NCBI GenBank assembly: GCA_902497065.1
Contig: CABVDH010000014.1
Location: forward strand, 1-46,899
Reading direction: 5' to 3'
Source of the DNA: an uncultured Collinsella sp.
Lineage (GTDB): Bacteria; Actinomycetota; Coriobacteriia; Coriobacteriales; Coriobacteriaceae
DNA: 46,899 nt
Shown: positions 1-7,509 of the stretch, in pieces
How positions within the stretch are numbered: position 1 is the stretch's first letter
Layout: every line of letters begins with the position of its first letter
Made by a program: the position numbers and the translations under genes
Notes under the pieces: generated by a model
What the model was told of the DNA's origin: nothing
What the model saw: only the letters and a program-made list of their open reading frames with translations
Databases searched by the model: none

Positions 1-225
1 GAGCCGCTGCTGATTGCCGAGGATTTCGCGTTCTATCAGCGCCATCTGCCGGGCGTGTTTTTCCTGCTGGGCACGGGTATGCCAGAGGACCAAGACAACC
101 CGAGTGATTCGGATGGCTGCCCCGTCTATGCCACAAGCGCTCTGCATACCGATAGCATGCTCTTCGACGAGGAAATCCTGCTCAAAGGCCTCGATGTCTA
201 CAAACGATTGCTTGACTTGGAGTGA
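1..225 (+). CDS. M20-family metallopeptidase/amidohydrolase, C-terminal fragment (5' end outside window)
   Basis: Only the last 74 codons are present, in the frame starting at base 1 and ending at the TGA at 223-225. The peptide contains AEDFAFYQ, a short stretch ending in FFLLGTG, and LHTDSMLFDEE. This matches the C-terminal pattern of M20 amidohydrolases and aminoacylases, where a Glu-Asp-Phe segment and a late His belong to the metal-binding catalytic domain. Such enzymes hydrolyse N-acyl amino acids or small peptides in the cytoplasm; the substrate cannot be told from this piece. The next small gene begins within a few bases of the stop, suggesting co-transcription. Family assignment is fairly safe, specific function is not. 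Confidence 0.75.
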   Translation, partial: EPLLIAEDFAFYQRHLPGVFFLLGTGMPEDQDNPSDSDGCPVYATSALHTDSMLFDEEILLKGLDVYKRLLDLE

Positions 226-227
226 TG

Positions 228-548
228 ATGAGGCGCCGACAGACTGCCGTGTATAGTCCTGGTGGGTGCGGGTGCGGCCTGCTGCTGCTTCCGGTTATTG
301 CTGTGAGCATTGGCGTGATGTTTGCGCTTGCCGGGTTGGCAGCAGCGGCACTCGTGCTGTTGATTGTGGCTATTGGCGTGACGATTTGGCTCTGCCGCAA
401 TCGCGAGCAACGCCGTGCCGACGGTAAAACCAATGTCGGCTGGGTCGTCTTCCTGATCATTGCGTACCCGCTGAGTGTCAGCTACCTGGTGTTCTTTGCC
501 CTGTTGATGATCAGTGCCTTTACCGGGAAATCCGTCACGGTGGGTTGA
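228..548 (+). CDS. small hydrophobic membrane protein, unknown function
   Basis: A 106-residue protein with a short basic N-terminus (MRRRQ), a long hydrophobic stretch (about residues 15-58, one or two membrane segments), a polar basic connector (RNREQRRADGK) and a final hydrophobic segment (about residues 72-100). Three in-frame starts follow one another (GTG 222, ATG 225, ATG 228); ATG 228 is preferred because GGAG at 219-222 then sits 5 bases upstream. It starts at the stop of the M20 peptidase, so the two are probably co-translated. I recognise no family. It is probably an inner-membrane protein. Confidence 0.6.
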   Translation: MRRRQTAVYSPGGCGCGLLLLPVIAVSIGVMFALAGLAAAALVLLIVAIGVTIWLCRNREQRRADGKTNVGWVVFLIIAYPLSVSYLVFFALLMISAFTGKSVTVG

Positions 549-653
549 TGCGCTGCCAGCAGACGGTCGCGCAAAGTGCGTTTGCTCGGCGTTTGGATAA
601 CTGCATTGGCCGTTTACCGCAACCTTAGCTCTCAGCTAATGAATTCAAGTTTA

Positions 654-707
654 ATCCTTCCTACGATGTGCTGTGTGCCGGCGCGGTAGCCGGATCGTAG
701 GAAGGAT
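654..707 (+). promoter_or_regulatory. perfect 14-bp hairpin enclosing the ribosome binding site of the next gene
   Basis: ATCCTTCCTACGAT (654-667) is exactly complementary to ATCGTAGGAAGGAT (694-707). The right arm contains the Shine-Dalgarno GGAAGGA of the gene starting at 713. The 26-base loop holds a second small stem (CCGGC/GCCGG, 678-693). In the mRNA the binding site would be fully paired. This could be translational control, such as a ligand- or temperature-opened stem, or on DNA a palindromic operator. No U-tract follows, so a terminator is unlikely. Confidence 0.6.
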
Positions 708-712
708 GAATA

Positions 713-1156
713 ATGGCAAAAGAGGGAAAGAAGCCGATCGGCAAGATTGTCCTAGGCGTCATCGTGGTGCTGGTTATCGTCGGTGCCGTGGGCTCTATGG
801 GTGGCAATTCAACCGATTCGTCTGCGAGCGATTCGGCAAAACCTGCCGAGGCGACACAGCAGGCTGAGGAGCAAAAAGAACCGCAAGAACCGTATACCAT
901 TGCTGATGAGGCTGAAGACACCTCCAATCAGTTTGCCTATAAGATCACGGGCACGCTGACCAATAACACGGACAAGGAAAAGAGCTACATTCAGATTGAG
1001 TATGTTCTGTATGATGCCGATGGCAACCAGGTTGGAACGGCTCTTGCAAACACCAATCATCTGAAGGCGGGCGGCTCCTGGAAGTTCGAGGCGCTGGGTA
1101 CAGTGTCTCCCGACCAGGTTGCTAGCTGGGAGCGTTCGGACGTAAGTGGTTTCTAG
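713..1156 (+). CDS. membrane-anchored FxLYD-type extracellular protein
   Basis: A 147-residue protein. A lysine-rich start (MAKEGKKPIGK) is followed by one transmembrane helix (about residues 11-29), a Ser/Asp/Glu/Gln-rich linker (about 30-62) and a compact C-terminal domain (about 63-147). That domain contains ITGTLTNNTDKEKSY, VLYDADGNQVGTA and LKAGGSWKFEA, the pattern of the FxLYD beta-sandwich domain (tolerance to solvents, cell-surface proteins). N-in/C-out topology is expected, with the domain outside. The ATG at 713 follows GGAAGGA with six bases between. That binding site lies in the hairpin described for 654-707. Function is unknown. Confidence 0.75.
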   Translation: MAKEGKKPIGKIVLGVIVVLVIVGAVGSMGGNSTDSSASDSAKPAEATQQAEEQKEPQEPYTIADEAEDTSNQFAYKITGTLTNNTDKEKSYIQIEYVLYDADGNQVGTALANTNHLKAGGSWKFEALGTVSPDQVASWERSDVSGF

Positions 1157-1188
1157 CATGTTGCATGCACTGGGGGAGGTGAAGCCGT

Positions 1189-1611
1189 ATGCCCGATAAA
1201 AAGCTGACTGACGAGTTACTCAATGAGCTTCTCGACGCGCCAAACATCGATGGCTATATCAAGGAGCACGACTTTGCCACCTCGTCGCTTTCGGACTACC
1301 TGAAGCAGCTGCTGCAGGAAAAGGGCTTGGAGCGCTCGCGCGTGGTTCGTATGGCCGATCTCAATGAGACCTTTGGCTATCAGATCTTTACCGGTGCGCG
1401 TCATCCGAGTCGCAATAAGGTGCTGCAGATTGCCTTCGCCATGGCGCTAACGCTCAAGGAGACCAACCGCGCCTTGACGGCGGCGGGTGCCAACATCCTC
1501 AATTGTAAGGACCGTCGCGATGCGATCATCATCTTCTGTATCGATCGCGGGTGCAGCCTCCAAAAGGTCAACGAGGAGCTGTATCGCTTTGACGAGGAGA
1601 CGGTGAGTTAG
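1189..1611 (+). CDS. small helix-turn-helix-like protein paired with a Ser/Thr kinase
   Basis: A 140-residue, mostly helical protein. Residues about 28-80 (SLSDYLKQLLQEKGLERSRV, then MADLNETFGYQIFTGARHPS and RNKVLQIAFAMALTLKETNR) have the spacing of an XRE-like helix-turn-helix domain. The C-terminal part (KDRRDAIIIFCIDRGCSLQK) resembles the tail of small regulators found beside eukaryote-like kinases in Clostridia and Coriobacteria. Its start has a strong site (GGGAGGTG) and ATG at 1189. It lies about 100 bases before the kinase gene on the same strand. It may be a DNA-binding or adaptor partner of the kinase; that link is inference from position only. Confidence 0.6.
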   Translation: MPDKKLTDELLNELLDAPNIDGYIKEHDFATSSLSDYLKQLLQEKGLERSRVVRMADLNETFGYQIFTGARHPSRNKVLQIAFAMALTLKETNRALTAAGANILNCKDRRDAIIIFCIDRGCSLQKVNEELYRFDEETVS

Positions 1612-1709
1612 CGGCTGATATCTGAGCCGGCGGAGCTGCCGAACAACGATGCGAACGAACGGGGCGCGGATGCCGTGGGGTGTCTGCGCCCTGCGCTATG
1701 ATGGAGGCT

Positions 1710-3089
1710 ATGGATACTCAGACCCCAACATATTCCGATGACGAGCTGACTGCAGCGCTTGCCGAGCACCTGGCGTCGCTCGATCGCGACGACAGCTATC
1801 GCGTGGAGCGTGTACTTAAGCGCTCGTCCGTTGAAACAACCGAGCTCGTGTACTTTGAAGGAACCGGCGGTGGTTCGCTCGGCCCCTTTGTCCGTAAACG
1901 CATCGATGCTTCGGCTCAAATCGGCGGGGCATACGAGCGTCTGTTTGCCGCCCAGCGGGCAGGCAGGCGTTTTGAGCACCTGCCCAGAATCGTCGATTGT
2001 CGTCGTGTGGGCGACGAGCTCAACGTGGTTATGGAATACATCGAAGGGGAGACACTCGGGGCGCTGGTGGACCGTCTGGGAGCCACCCCCGATTATGCGC
2101 ACGAATTGTATCCTGCCCTATGCGATGCCGTGGGCGAGCTCCACGCCGGTTTTGCAATGGCGGGGGAGACGTCGGCGCCGGTGATCCATCGTGACCTCAA
2201 GCCGTCGAATATCATCGTGACGGGTGCCAACTATACGCCTGATGACGGCCTGACATTTTCATCGCTGGTGATTATCGACTTGGGGATCGCCCGCGTATGG
2301 CGCGATGGCGCCGATACCGACACCGTCAAGTTTGGCACGCGACCCTATGCGCCGCCCGAGCAGTATGGGTTTGGGCAGACGAGTGTGCGCAGCGACGTCT
2401 ACGCACTTGGCGCCCTGTTGTTCTTCTGCTTGACGGGAGTCGACCCTAAACCAAGGCTCGACATGCGCGAGCAATGCGAGGCGCGTGGCATTCCCACTCC
2501 ACTTGCCGATGCCGTCTGCATGTCGATGGCGCTCGACCCGGCCAAGCGTTTTGCGAGTGCGGAGGCGTTGGGACGGGCGACGCACGCAGCATACGACCTG
2601 AGTCGTCCCGTGCGGCCTCCTGCGCCTGCGCCTGTCCGTACTCCGGCCTCGGAGACGGTGCTGACGCCCCAAGGGCTCCAGAACCCTGCAGGGCTTCCTA
2701 GGCCTGCCGCCTCCGCTGCATGCGGTCTGCTCTCTCGCGTTCCGGAGTCTCTGGGGCGCATTTGGAATACGCTCGTCTGCTTCTCGCTGCTTGTGTTCTT
2801 TGTCGGAAGTCACTTTGCCGTCTTTCACCCCACCGGAGCAAACCAAAGCTACCCGACGTGGCTTCTCATAATCGAGTATTTTTTCTTTGTCGATGGCCTT
2901 ATGGTGCTTATGCATTTTGCGCTGTTCGATAAGCGCCGTCTTCGTCGGCGATTCGCACTGCTCGACAGCTATCGCGGCAAGAAACTCGCGAAACTCTGGC
3001 TCAAGGCATTGGGTGTGCTGCTCCTATGCATGATCGTCATAGTCGCGGTTGCCAATGCGACCGGCGTCGTCGATACCTCCGCTACCTAA
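1710..3089 (+). CDS. eukaryote-like serine/threonine protein kinase with C-terminal membrane segments
   Basis: The kinase domain covers about residues 25-290. HRDLKPSN begins at residue 160 (catalytic Asp162). The metal-binding motif is DLG (Asp190) rather than DFG. FGTRPYAPPEQYG forms the activation/P+1 segment and RSDVYALGALL the F helix. No classical glycine-rich loop is visible; a GTGGGSLG stretch stands near where it would be. A Pro/Ala-rich linker (about 300-345) leads to three hydrophobic segments near the C-terminus, so the kinase domain should be cytoplasmic and tethered by its C-terminus. Starts at 1680 (GTG), 1698 and 1701 are also in frame. 1710 is chosen because GGAG lies just upstream, and a TATGAT at 1697 would even allow a leaderless transcript. 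Confidence 0.85.
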   Translation: MDTQTPTYSDDELTAALAEHLASLDRDDSYRVERVLKRSSVETTELVYFEGTGGGSLGPFVRKRIDASAQIGGAYERLFAAQRAGRRFEHLPRIVDCRRVGDELNVVMEYIEGETLGALVDRLGATPDYAHELYPALCDAVGELHAGFAMAGETSAPVIHRDLKPSNIIVTGANYTPDDGLTFSSLVIIDLGIARVWRDGADTDTVKFGTRPYAPPEQYGFGQTSVRSDVYALGALLFFCLTGVDPKPRLDMREQCEARGIPTPLADAVCMSMALDPAKRFASAEALGRATHAAYDLSRPVRPPAPAPVRTPASETVLTPQGLQNPAGLPRPAASAACGLLSRVPESLGRIWNTLVCFSLLVFFVGSHFAVFHPTGANQSYPTWLLIIEYFFFVDGLMVLMHFALFDKRRLRRRFALLDSYRGKKLAKLWLKALGVLLLCMIVIVAVANATGVVDTSAT

Positions 3090-3093
3090 AAGA

Positions 3094-3116
3094 AAAGGGC
3101 CCCGTTGGGGCCCTTT
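3094..3116. terminator. bidirectional terminator between kinase and lysozyme-like gene
   Basis: AAAGGGCCCC (3094-3103) pairs with GGGGCCCTTT (3107-3116) around a 3-base loop. On the minus strand the stem is followed by TTTTCTTTT, a good U-tract for the gene ending at 3127. On the plus strand the tract is only TTT. Confidence 0.8.
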
Positions 3117-3126
3117 GCAGTTGCAC

Positions 3127-4260
3127 TTAGATGCGGTTCATCTGAGCGGCGACTTTGTTGTACCAGTCCTGCCACGTGGGCGGGCAGTACTTTTTGGCCG
3201 CTGCCGGGGTAAGGGTGGAGCCATAGTTGGCGCCCAGATAGGCAACGTGAGCGGAGATGCCCTCGCTCCAGCTGCCAAAGCTGCGCCAACCGCCGCCACG
3301 TGCACTCCAGCCCCAGGCGTTGTAGGAATTGGCGCAATAAGCACCCTTGGTGCTCTCGATGCAGGCGATAGCGGGGGACCAACGGGGGTCGACACCGGTA
3401 TTCCAAGCGGCGACGGCAAAGTTGTAGCCCTGGCCTGCCATGGGGGAGCCGGCGAGATAATTGTCGATGCGGCTCGTCCACTCATTAATGAACGAATCGT
3501 AATCGGAGCTACCGGTATTGGCGTTGTTCACCGTGGTGTCGATGGTGGTGTTGGTGTTGGTGGCCTGGCTGCTGGAATTGCTGCCGCTTACGCCCTCGCC
3601 CGAGAGCTTCTCGGCGGCAGCGGCCTTATCGGCCTCAAGCTTGGCAAGCTCAGCGGCATTTTCCTGCTCGGCTTTTGCCTGTGCCTCGCTGCGGAGCTGC
3701 TGGGCCTGCGTCAGCGCATCCTCGGCGTTTTTCTGCTCTGCCTCAAGCTGTGACTTGGCCTGCTGGAGCTCGGCCTTGTTCTGCTCGAGTTCGGTTTGCA
3801 TGTTATTGAGCTCTTCGATCTCGTCGACGCTCGAGCTCGTGATCTGGTTGGTGTATTTGCAGGTCGTGATGAACTCACCCAGGCTCTGCGCGTTGACCAG
3901 GAAGCTCACGATGGGATTGGTGCCCTTCTGATACTTGTACAGATCGCGCATGGCGGAGCTTGCCTTGGCCTGCTGCTCGGGAAGCTTGGCCTCGATTTCC
4001 TCGATGCTTGCCTCATTGGAGTCAATCTGCTTTTGCAGGTCATCGAGTTTGGTGCGGGCGTCGTTGTAGGCGCTCGTGGCGGCTTCGATCTTCTGCTGGG
4101 CTGCGGAAAGCTGGTCCTGCGTTGCCTGCGAGGCGGCATACGCCGCAACGGGGGAGAGCATCGGCGTGGCCGTCAGCGCAACGGCGAGCGCGGCGCTCGT
4201 GATGATACGAGCCGGCTTCGACGCAATGAGCGCTGCGGTGCGATGATTCGAATGCTGCAT
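3127..4260 (-). CDS. secreted coiled-coil protein with C-terminal lysozyme-like (peptidoglycan hydrolase) domain
   Basis: A 377-residue secreted protein. The signal peptide is residues 1 to about 43 (basic start, hydrophobic ITSAALAVALTATPML, cleavage near AYAA). Residues about 45-220 are a long Gln/Glu/Lys/Ala heptad-rich coiled coil of the kind in PcsB/CwlO-type wall hydrolases (SAMRDLYKYQKGTNPIVSFL). A Ser/Asn/Thr linker (about 225-255) follows. The C-terminal domain (about 260-377) contains WNTGVDPRWSPAIACIESTK and NAWGWSARGGGWRSFGSW, a lysozyme-like fold with the Glu of IESTKG as likely general acid. It should cut peptidoglycan outside the membrane. ATG 4260 has AGAGGG seven bases upstream; an in-frame TTG at 4275 is less likely. 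Confidence 0.85.
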   Translation of the reverse strand: MQHSNHRTAALIASKPARIITSAALAVALTATPMLSPVAAYAASQATQDQLSAAQQKIEAATSAYNDARTKLDDLQKQIDSNEASIEEIEAKLPEQQAKASSAMRDLYKYQKGTNPIVSFLVNAQSLGEFITTCKYTNQITSSSVDEIEELNNMQTELEQNKAELQQAKSQLEAEQKNAEDALTQAQQLRSEAQAKAEQENAAELAKLEADKAAAAEKLSGEGVSGSNSSSQATNTNTTIDTTVNNANTGSSDYDSFINEWTSRIDNYLAGSPMAGQGYNFAVAAWNTGVDPRWSPAIACIESTKGAYCANSYNAWGWSARGGGWRSFGSWSEGISAHVAYLGANYGSTLTPAAAKKYCPPTWQDWYNKVAAQMNRI

Positions 4261-4302
4261 CCAGTCCCTCTGCAATCAATCGTAGGTTATGGTTCGAACG
4301 GT

Positions 4303-4308
4303 ATTCTA
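4303..4308 (-). promoter_or_regulatory. candidate -10 (TAGAAT) for the lysozyme-like gene
   Basis: On the minus strand TAGAAT lies about 40 bases upstream of the ATG at 4260. TTCAAG stands 16 bases further upstream as a possible -35, and the stretch between overlaps repeated TTGA-rich palindromes. Low certainty. Confidence 0.35.
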
Positions 4309-4316
4309 CTACTGCT

Positions 4317-4445
4317 TTCGACCTCAACTTGAACCTTAAAGGTCCCAAAGGGTCAAGTTGAACTTGAGGCTTTGGCTTTGACCTGCAGTTATGATGAATT
4401 GTTGAGAAACCATAGAGTTCAACTTTAACGTTACAGAGCCCTGTT
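4317..4445. promoter_or_regulatory. cluster of TCAACTT/AAGTTGA palindromes, SoxR/MerR-box-like operator
   Basis: Between the lysozyme-like gene and the MOSC gene lie several related motifs. TCAAGTTGAACTTGA (4353-4367) is a perfect 7-1-7 palindrome followed by GG. CCTCAACTTGAACC (4322-4335), CCTTAAAGG (4334-4342) and AGTTCAACTTTAACGTT (4416-4432) lie around it. The first resembles the published SoxR box (CCTCAAGTTAACTTGAGG). A near copy (TCAAGGTCAACTTGA) is at 46865-46879. The regulator is unknown and not in this window. Confidence 0.45.
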
Positions 4446-4494
4446 TGAGAGGAGTTTTGGGCTGTAAAAGCCATCTCAACGTGGGGTTTTATAA

Positions 4495-5127
4495 CTACAG
4501 CGTGCCCCTCTGGCGAGCCTGCTCAATCTCTTCGAGGGCCTCGGCGGGGGTGAACGAACAGGTGCCGTCGCCGAGTTTGATTACCTGGATATCGTCGCCG
4601 GCGTAGGCCTCTCCGCCCTTTAGTACCACGCCGAAAACGCCCTCGTGGGGAAAGATGCAGTCGCCGGCGAGATAGTAGATGGCACAGCGTGTGTGGCAGA
4701 CCTTGCCGATTTGGCTGATTTCGACAAGCACCTCGCTGCCAAGCTTGAGCTGTGTGCCCAAGGGGAGCGAGAGCAGGTTGATGCCCCGGGTTGTGAAGTT
4801 CTCTCCAAAGTCACCCTTGCGCACATCGAGTCCGCGGGCCTGCGCCGTCTGGATGGACTCTGCGGCCAAAAAGGAAACCTGACGGTGCCAATGCCCGGCG
4901 TGTGCGTCGGAGGCGAGGCCAAATTGCTCTATAACGGTGTCGTGTCCATCGGCGACGGGCGACTTGCGCGTGCCCTTGCGTGCCGACGTGTTGATCGAGA
5001 CGATGCGGGCGGGTCCGTTGTAGGCGTCGTTTGCCGTGCACAGGGGAGCGGTCGCTTTCGCACGTTCCGCCAGCTCGCGCCTCGCGGCATTGAGGATGGG
5101 ATTATCGGTCGGATGGTCTTGGGGCAC
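4495..5127 (-). CDS. MOSC domain protein
   Basis: A 210-residue protein. After about 40 N-terminal residues the MOSC beta-barrel fold runs to about residue 185. Its hallmarks are GPARIVSINTS at the start, GDFGENFTTRGINL in the centre and KVCHTRCAIYYLAG, which carries the conserved Cys. MOSC domains (molybdenum cofactor sulfurase C-terminal family, YiiM-like) bind sulfur or Moco derivatives; stand-alone members act in Moco handling or N-hydroxylated base reduction. No Moco gene is next to it, so the substrate is open. The GTG start at 5127 has GAAAGG eight bases upstream; no better ATG exists. It is divergent from the ATP-grasp ligase. Confidence 0.8.
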   Translation of the reverse strand: MPQDHPTDNPILNAARRELAERAKATAPLCTANDAYNGPARIVSINTSARKGTRKSPVADGHDTVIEQFGLASDAHAGHWHRQVSFLAAESIQTAQARGLDVRKGDFGENFTTRGINLLSLPLGTQLKLGSEVLVEISQIGKVCHTRCAIYYLAGDCIFPHEGVFGVVLKGGEAYAGDDIQVIKLGDGTCSFTPAEALEEIEQARQRGTL

Positions 5128-5275
5128 GTGTGCGCCTTTCGCTCGAGGATGTCAATACGCTGAATCCTACAACAACGGTAGGTTCATTGCCCATTGTCAT
5201 ACAACGGTGGGCGCCGTCTTCGTGCTGGCCTTCGTGCTGGACGATTACGTCGATTGCCATAGATACGGTGGAGCT

Positions 5276-5305
5276 TTGGGCGCCGGCGGCTTGGCACGCT
5301 AGAAT
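5276..5305 (+). promoter_or_regulatory. candidate promoter of ligase/racemase unit
   Basis: TTGGGC (5276-5281), an 18-base spacer and TAGAAT (5300-5305) lie 57 bases before the ligase start. The match is moderate and was judged by eye. Confidence 0.4.
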
Positions 5306-5361
5306 AAATCAGTTGCGCAAAGACCGCCCGTTGTGTGGGCAGTTCATGATAGGAAGTTTCC

Positions 5362-6618
5362 ATGGCATTGCAATTTACAGAGCGCGAGTTCATTCCCGTG
5401 CTGCTCGGTGGCGACATCAACGCCTATTCGGTGGCGCGCGCCTTCTACGAGGAGTACCAGGTCAAGAGTCTGGTCTTTGGCAAGTATCAGACGGGTCCCG
5501 CGTACCGCAGCCAGATTATCGACTACACGCCCAACGTGGATATCGACACCATGCCCGTGATGCTCAAAACCGTCAACGGCATTGCCCAAGCGCATGCCGA
5601 CAAGACGATTGTCCTTGTGGGCTGTGGCGATAACTATGTCGCTCTCGTGGCTCAAGCCAAGGATGCTCATGAGCTGGCGGATAACATCGTCGCGCCTTAC
5701 GCTCCCTATAGCATGCTCGAGCAGTGCCAGAAGAAGGAGATCTTCTACGAGCTGTGCGAGAAGCATGGCGTGCCCTATCCGCACACGTTTACCTTTACCA
5801 AGGCGATGCTCAATGCCCAGGGTGAGGCGCCTGCCGAAGTGCTCGACCAGATCGATTTTCCTTACCCGATGATTCTGAAGCCTTCTGACGGCATCATGTG
5901 GTGGCAGCACGAGTTCGAGGGCCAGAAAAAGGCCTATGAGATTGCCGACCGTGCCGAGCTGGAACAGGTCATTCGCGACTCGTATGCCAGCGGCTACACC
6001 GACGACCTGATCTTGCAGGATCGCGTGCCCGGCAACGACGAGTACATGCGCGTGCTCACCAGCTATTCCGACCGCAACGGCAAGGTGCGCATGATGTGCC
6101 TGGGCCATGTGCTGCTCGAGGAGCATCAGCCCCATGGCGTTGGCAACCATGCCTGTATCATTACCGAGCCCAACGACGAGCTCATGGGCGGCGTGCGCAA
6201 GCTGCTCGAGGACCTTCACTTTGTGGGCTATTCCAACTTTGACGTTAAGTACGACGAGCGCGACGGCTCGTTTAAGTTCTTCGATTTCAACACGCGCCAG
6301 GGTCGCAGCAACTACTACGTCACCAACAGCGGCTTTAACGTTGCCAAGTATGTGGTGGACGAGTATGTGTTCAACCGCCCGTTTGAGCCGGAGTTTGTGA
6401 CGGCACAGGACGAGGCACTGTGGATGGTCGTCCCCATGGGCGTCGTCGACAAGTACGTCAAGGATTCCGAACTGCGCGCTAAGGTGCATCGCCTGGACAA
6501 GGAAGGCAAGGGTGCCGACCCTTCGTTTATGAAGGGTGACTTTGTCTTTAACCGCTGGCTGCGCATGTGGCACACCAAACTGCGCCACTTTAAGCTGTTC
6601 AAGACGTATTACAAGTAG
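5362..6618 (+). CDS. ATP-grasp ligase, probable D-aspartate ligase for the peptidoglycan cross-bridge
   Basis: A 418-residue ATP-grasp enzyme of the carboxylate-amine ligase type. The N-terminal Rossmann-like part has PVLLGGDINAYSVARAFYEE. The central ATP-grasp domain has FPYPMILKPSDGIMWW (nucleotide Lys), LILQDRVPGNDEYMRVLT and, at the metal site, GYSNFDVKYDERDGSFKFFD followed by FNTRQGRSNYY. It lies 84 bases upstream of an aspartate/glutamate racemase. In Enterococcus faecium the D-Asp ligase Asl(fm) is an ATP-grasp protein encoded beside an aspartate racemase and adds D-Asp to the stem-peptide diamino acid. By that precedent this is probably a D-Asp ligase, but other carboxylate-amine substrates cannot be excluded. 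The start has AGGAAG six bases upstream. Confidence 0.75.
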   Translation: MALQFTEREFIPVLLGGDINAYSVARAFYEEYQVKSLVFGKYQTGPAYRSQIIDYTPNVDIDTMPVMLKTVNGIAQAHADKTIVLVGCGDNYVALVAQAKDAHELADNIVAPYAPYSMLEQCQKKEIFYELCEKHGVPYPHTFTFTKAMLNAQGEAPAEVLDQIDFPYPMILKPSDGIMWWQHEFEGQKKAYEIADRAELEQVIRDSYASGYTDDLILQDRVPGNDEYMRVLTSYSDRNGKVRMMCLGHVLLEEHQPHGVGNHACIITEPNDELMGGVRKLLEDLHFVGYSNFDVKYDERDGSFKFFDFNTRQGRSNYYVTNSGFNVAKYVVDEYVFNRPFEPEFVTAQDEALWMVVPMGVVDKYVKDSELRAKVHRLDKEGKGADPSFMKGDFVFNRWLRMWHTKLRHFKLFKTYYK

Positions 6619-6702
6619 ATGAGCGCGGCGCCCGTCCGGTTTGCATCGGGCGGGCGCGGGTATGATACGCGCAATTGCGCAAGCGTCACCAAGGAGGCGG
6701 CG

Positions 6703-7449
6703 ATGGAAAAGCTGGGAGTTATCGGCGGCATGGGCGCCGAGGCCACGTCGTATTACTACGACCAGGTGGTGCGTCATACGGCTGCTGCCTGCGATCAGGA
6801 ACATATCGACATGGTGGTACTCTCCAAGTCGACCATGCCCGACCGCACGCTGGCCATTAAGACCGGCGAGCATGCCAAACTGCTGGCGACCATGAAAGAG
6901 TGCGCCCAGGCACTCGAGTCGCTGGGCTGTGCACACATTGCCATTCCCTGCAACACGTCACACTACTTCTATGACCAGATCCAGTCGTTTACGAAGGTGC
7001 CGATTATCCACATGCCGCGTGAGTCGGTGCGCTATGCTCTGGCCGGTGCGGTGATGGGGGAGTGCGAGTTCGACCCCAACCTGAGTATGCCGGCCGAGCC
7101 GGTGCATAAGATCGGCATCATGGGAACCGATGGCACCGTGGGCGCGGGCGTCTACGGCCGCGAATGCGAGGCCGCGGGTGTCGAGGTTGTCTATCCCAGC
7201 GAGAAACGTCAGAACGATGTGATGTCGCTTATCTACGATGATGTGAAGGCCGGACGTGAGCCCGATATGGATAAGTTCGACCGCGTGATGTGGGAGTTCG
7301 CCCGTAGCGGCTGCGACCGCGTCATTCTGGCCTGCACCGAGCTCTCGGTGCTGCAGAAGTACCGAGAGATGCCCGAGATCACCCTCGACGCCATGGATGT
7401 CCTGGTGCGCGAATCCATCATCCGCAGCGGCGCCCCCTACCGCCTCTAG
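6703..7449 (+). CDS. aspartate/glutamate racemase family protein
   Basis: A 248-residue cofactor-independent racemase. The N-terminus is KLGVIGGMGAEATSYYY. The two catalytic cysteines sit in IPCNTSHYF and ILACTELSVL, the proton donor/acceptor pair of the Asp/Glu racemase superfamily. GIMGTDGTVGAGVYG starts the second pseudo-symmetric half. It interconverts L- and D-amino acids; aspartate is the likely substrate given the ligase next door, which would use D-Asp for wall cross-linking. ATG 6703 has a strong AAGGAGG site. A TATGAT at 6661 might give it its own promoter, otherwise it is in an operon with the ligase. Confidence 0.85.
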   Translation: MEKLGVIGGMGAEATSYYYDQVVRHTAAACDQEHIDMVVLSKSTMPDRTLAIKTGEHAKLLATMKECAQALESLGCAHIAIPCNTSHYFYDQIQSFTKVPIIHMPRESVRYALAGAVMGECEFDPNLSMPAEPVHKIGIMGTDGTVGAGVYGRECEAAGVEVVYPSEKRQNDVMSLIYDDVKAGREPDMDKFDRVMWEFARSGCDRVILACTELSVLQKYREMPEITLDAMDVLVRESIIRSGAPYRL

Positions 7450-7455
7450 CTTCCG

Positions 7456-7492
7456 ACCTGCCAAAAAGGGACAGGTTTATTTTGGTAGGTTT
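7456..7492 (+). repeat. REP-like short palindrome downstream of the racemase
   Basis: ACCTGCCAAAA (7456-7466) pairs with TTTTGGTAGGT (7480-7490) apart from one G-U pair, around a loop containing GGGACAGGTTTA; TTTAT follows. GGGACAGGTT-type loops recall small intergenic repeats mobilised by REP-associated transposases. A related GGGGTCAGGTTAGTTT stands at 41653. It may also end racemase transcription. Confidence 0.45.
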
Positions 7493-7509
7493 TATCTGGT
7501 GAAACAGTA

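Noticed and set aside
5344..6936. A 530-codon minus-strand frame opposite the ATP-grasp ligase and racemase
   Set aside because: Low-complexity His/Leu/Val-rich translation with no motif; it overlaps two well-supported plus-strand genes.
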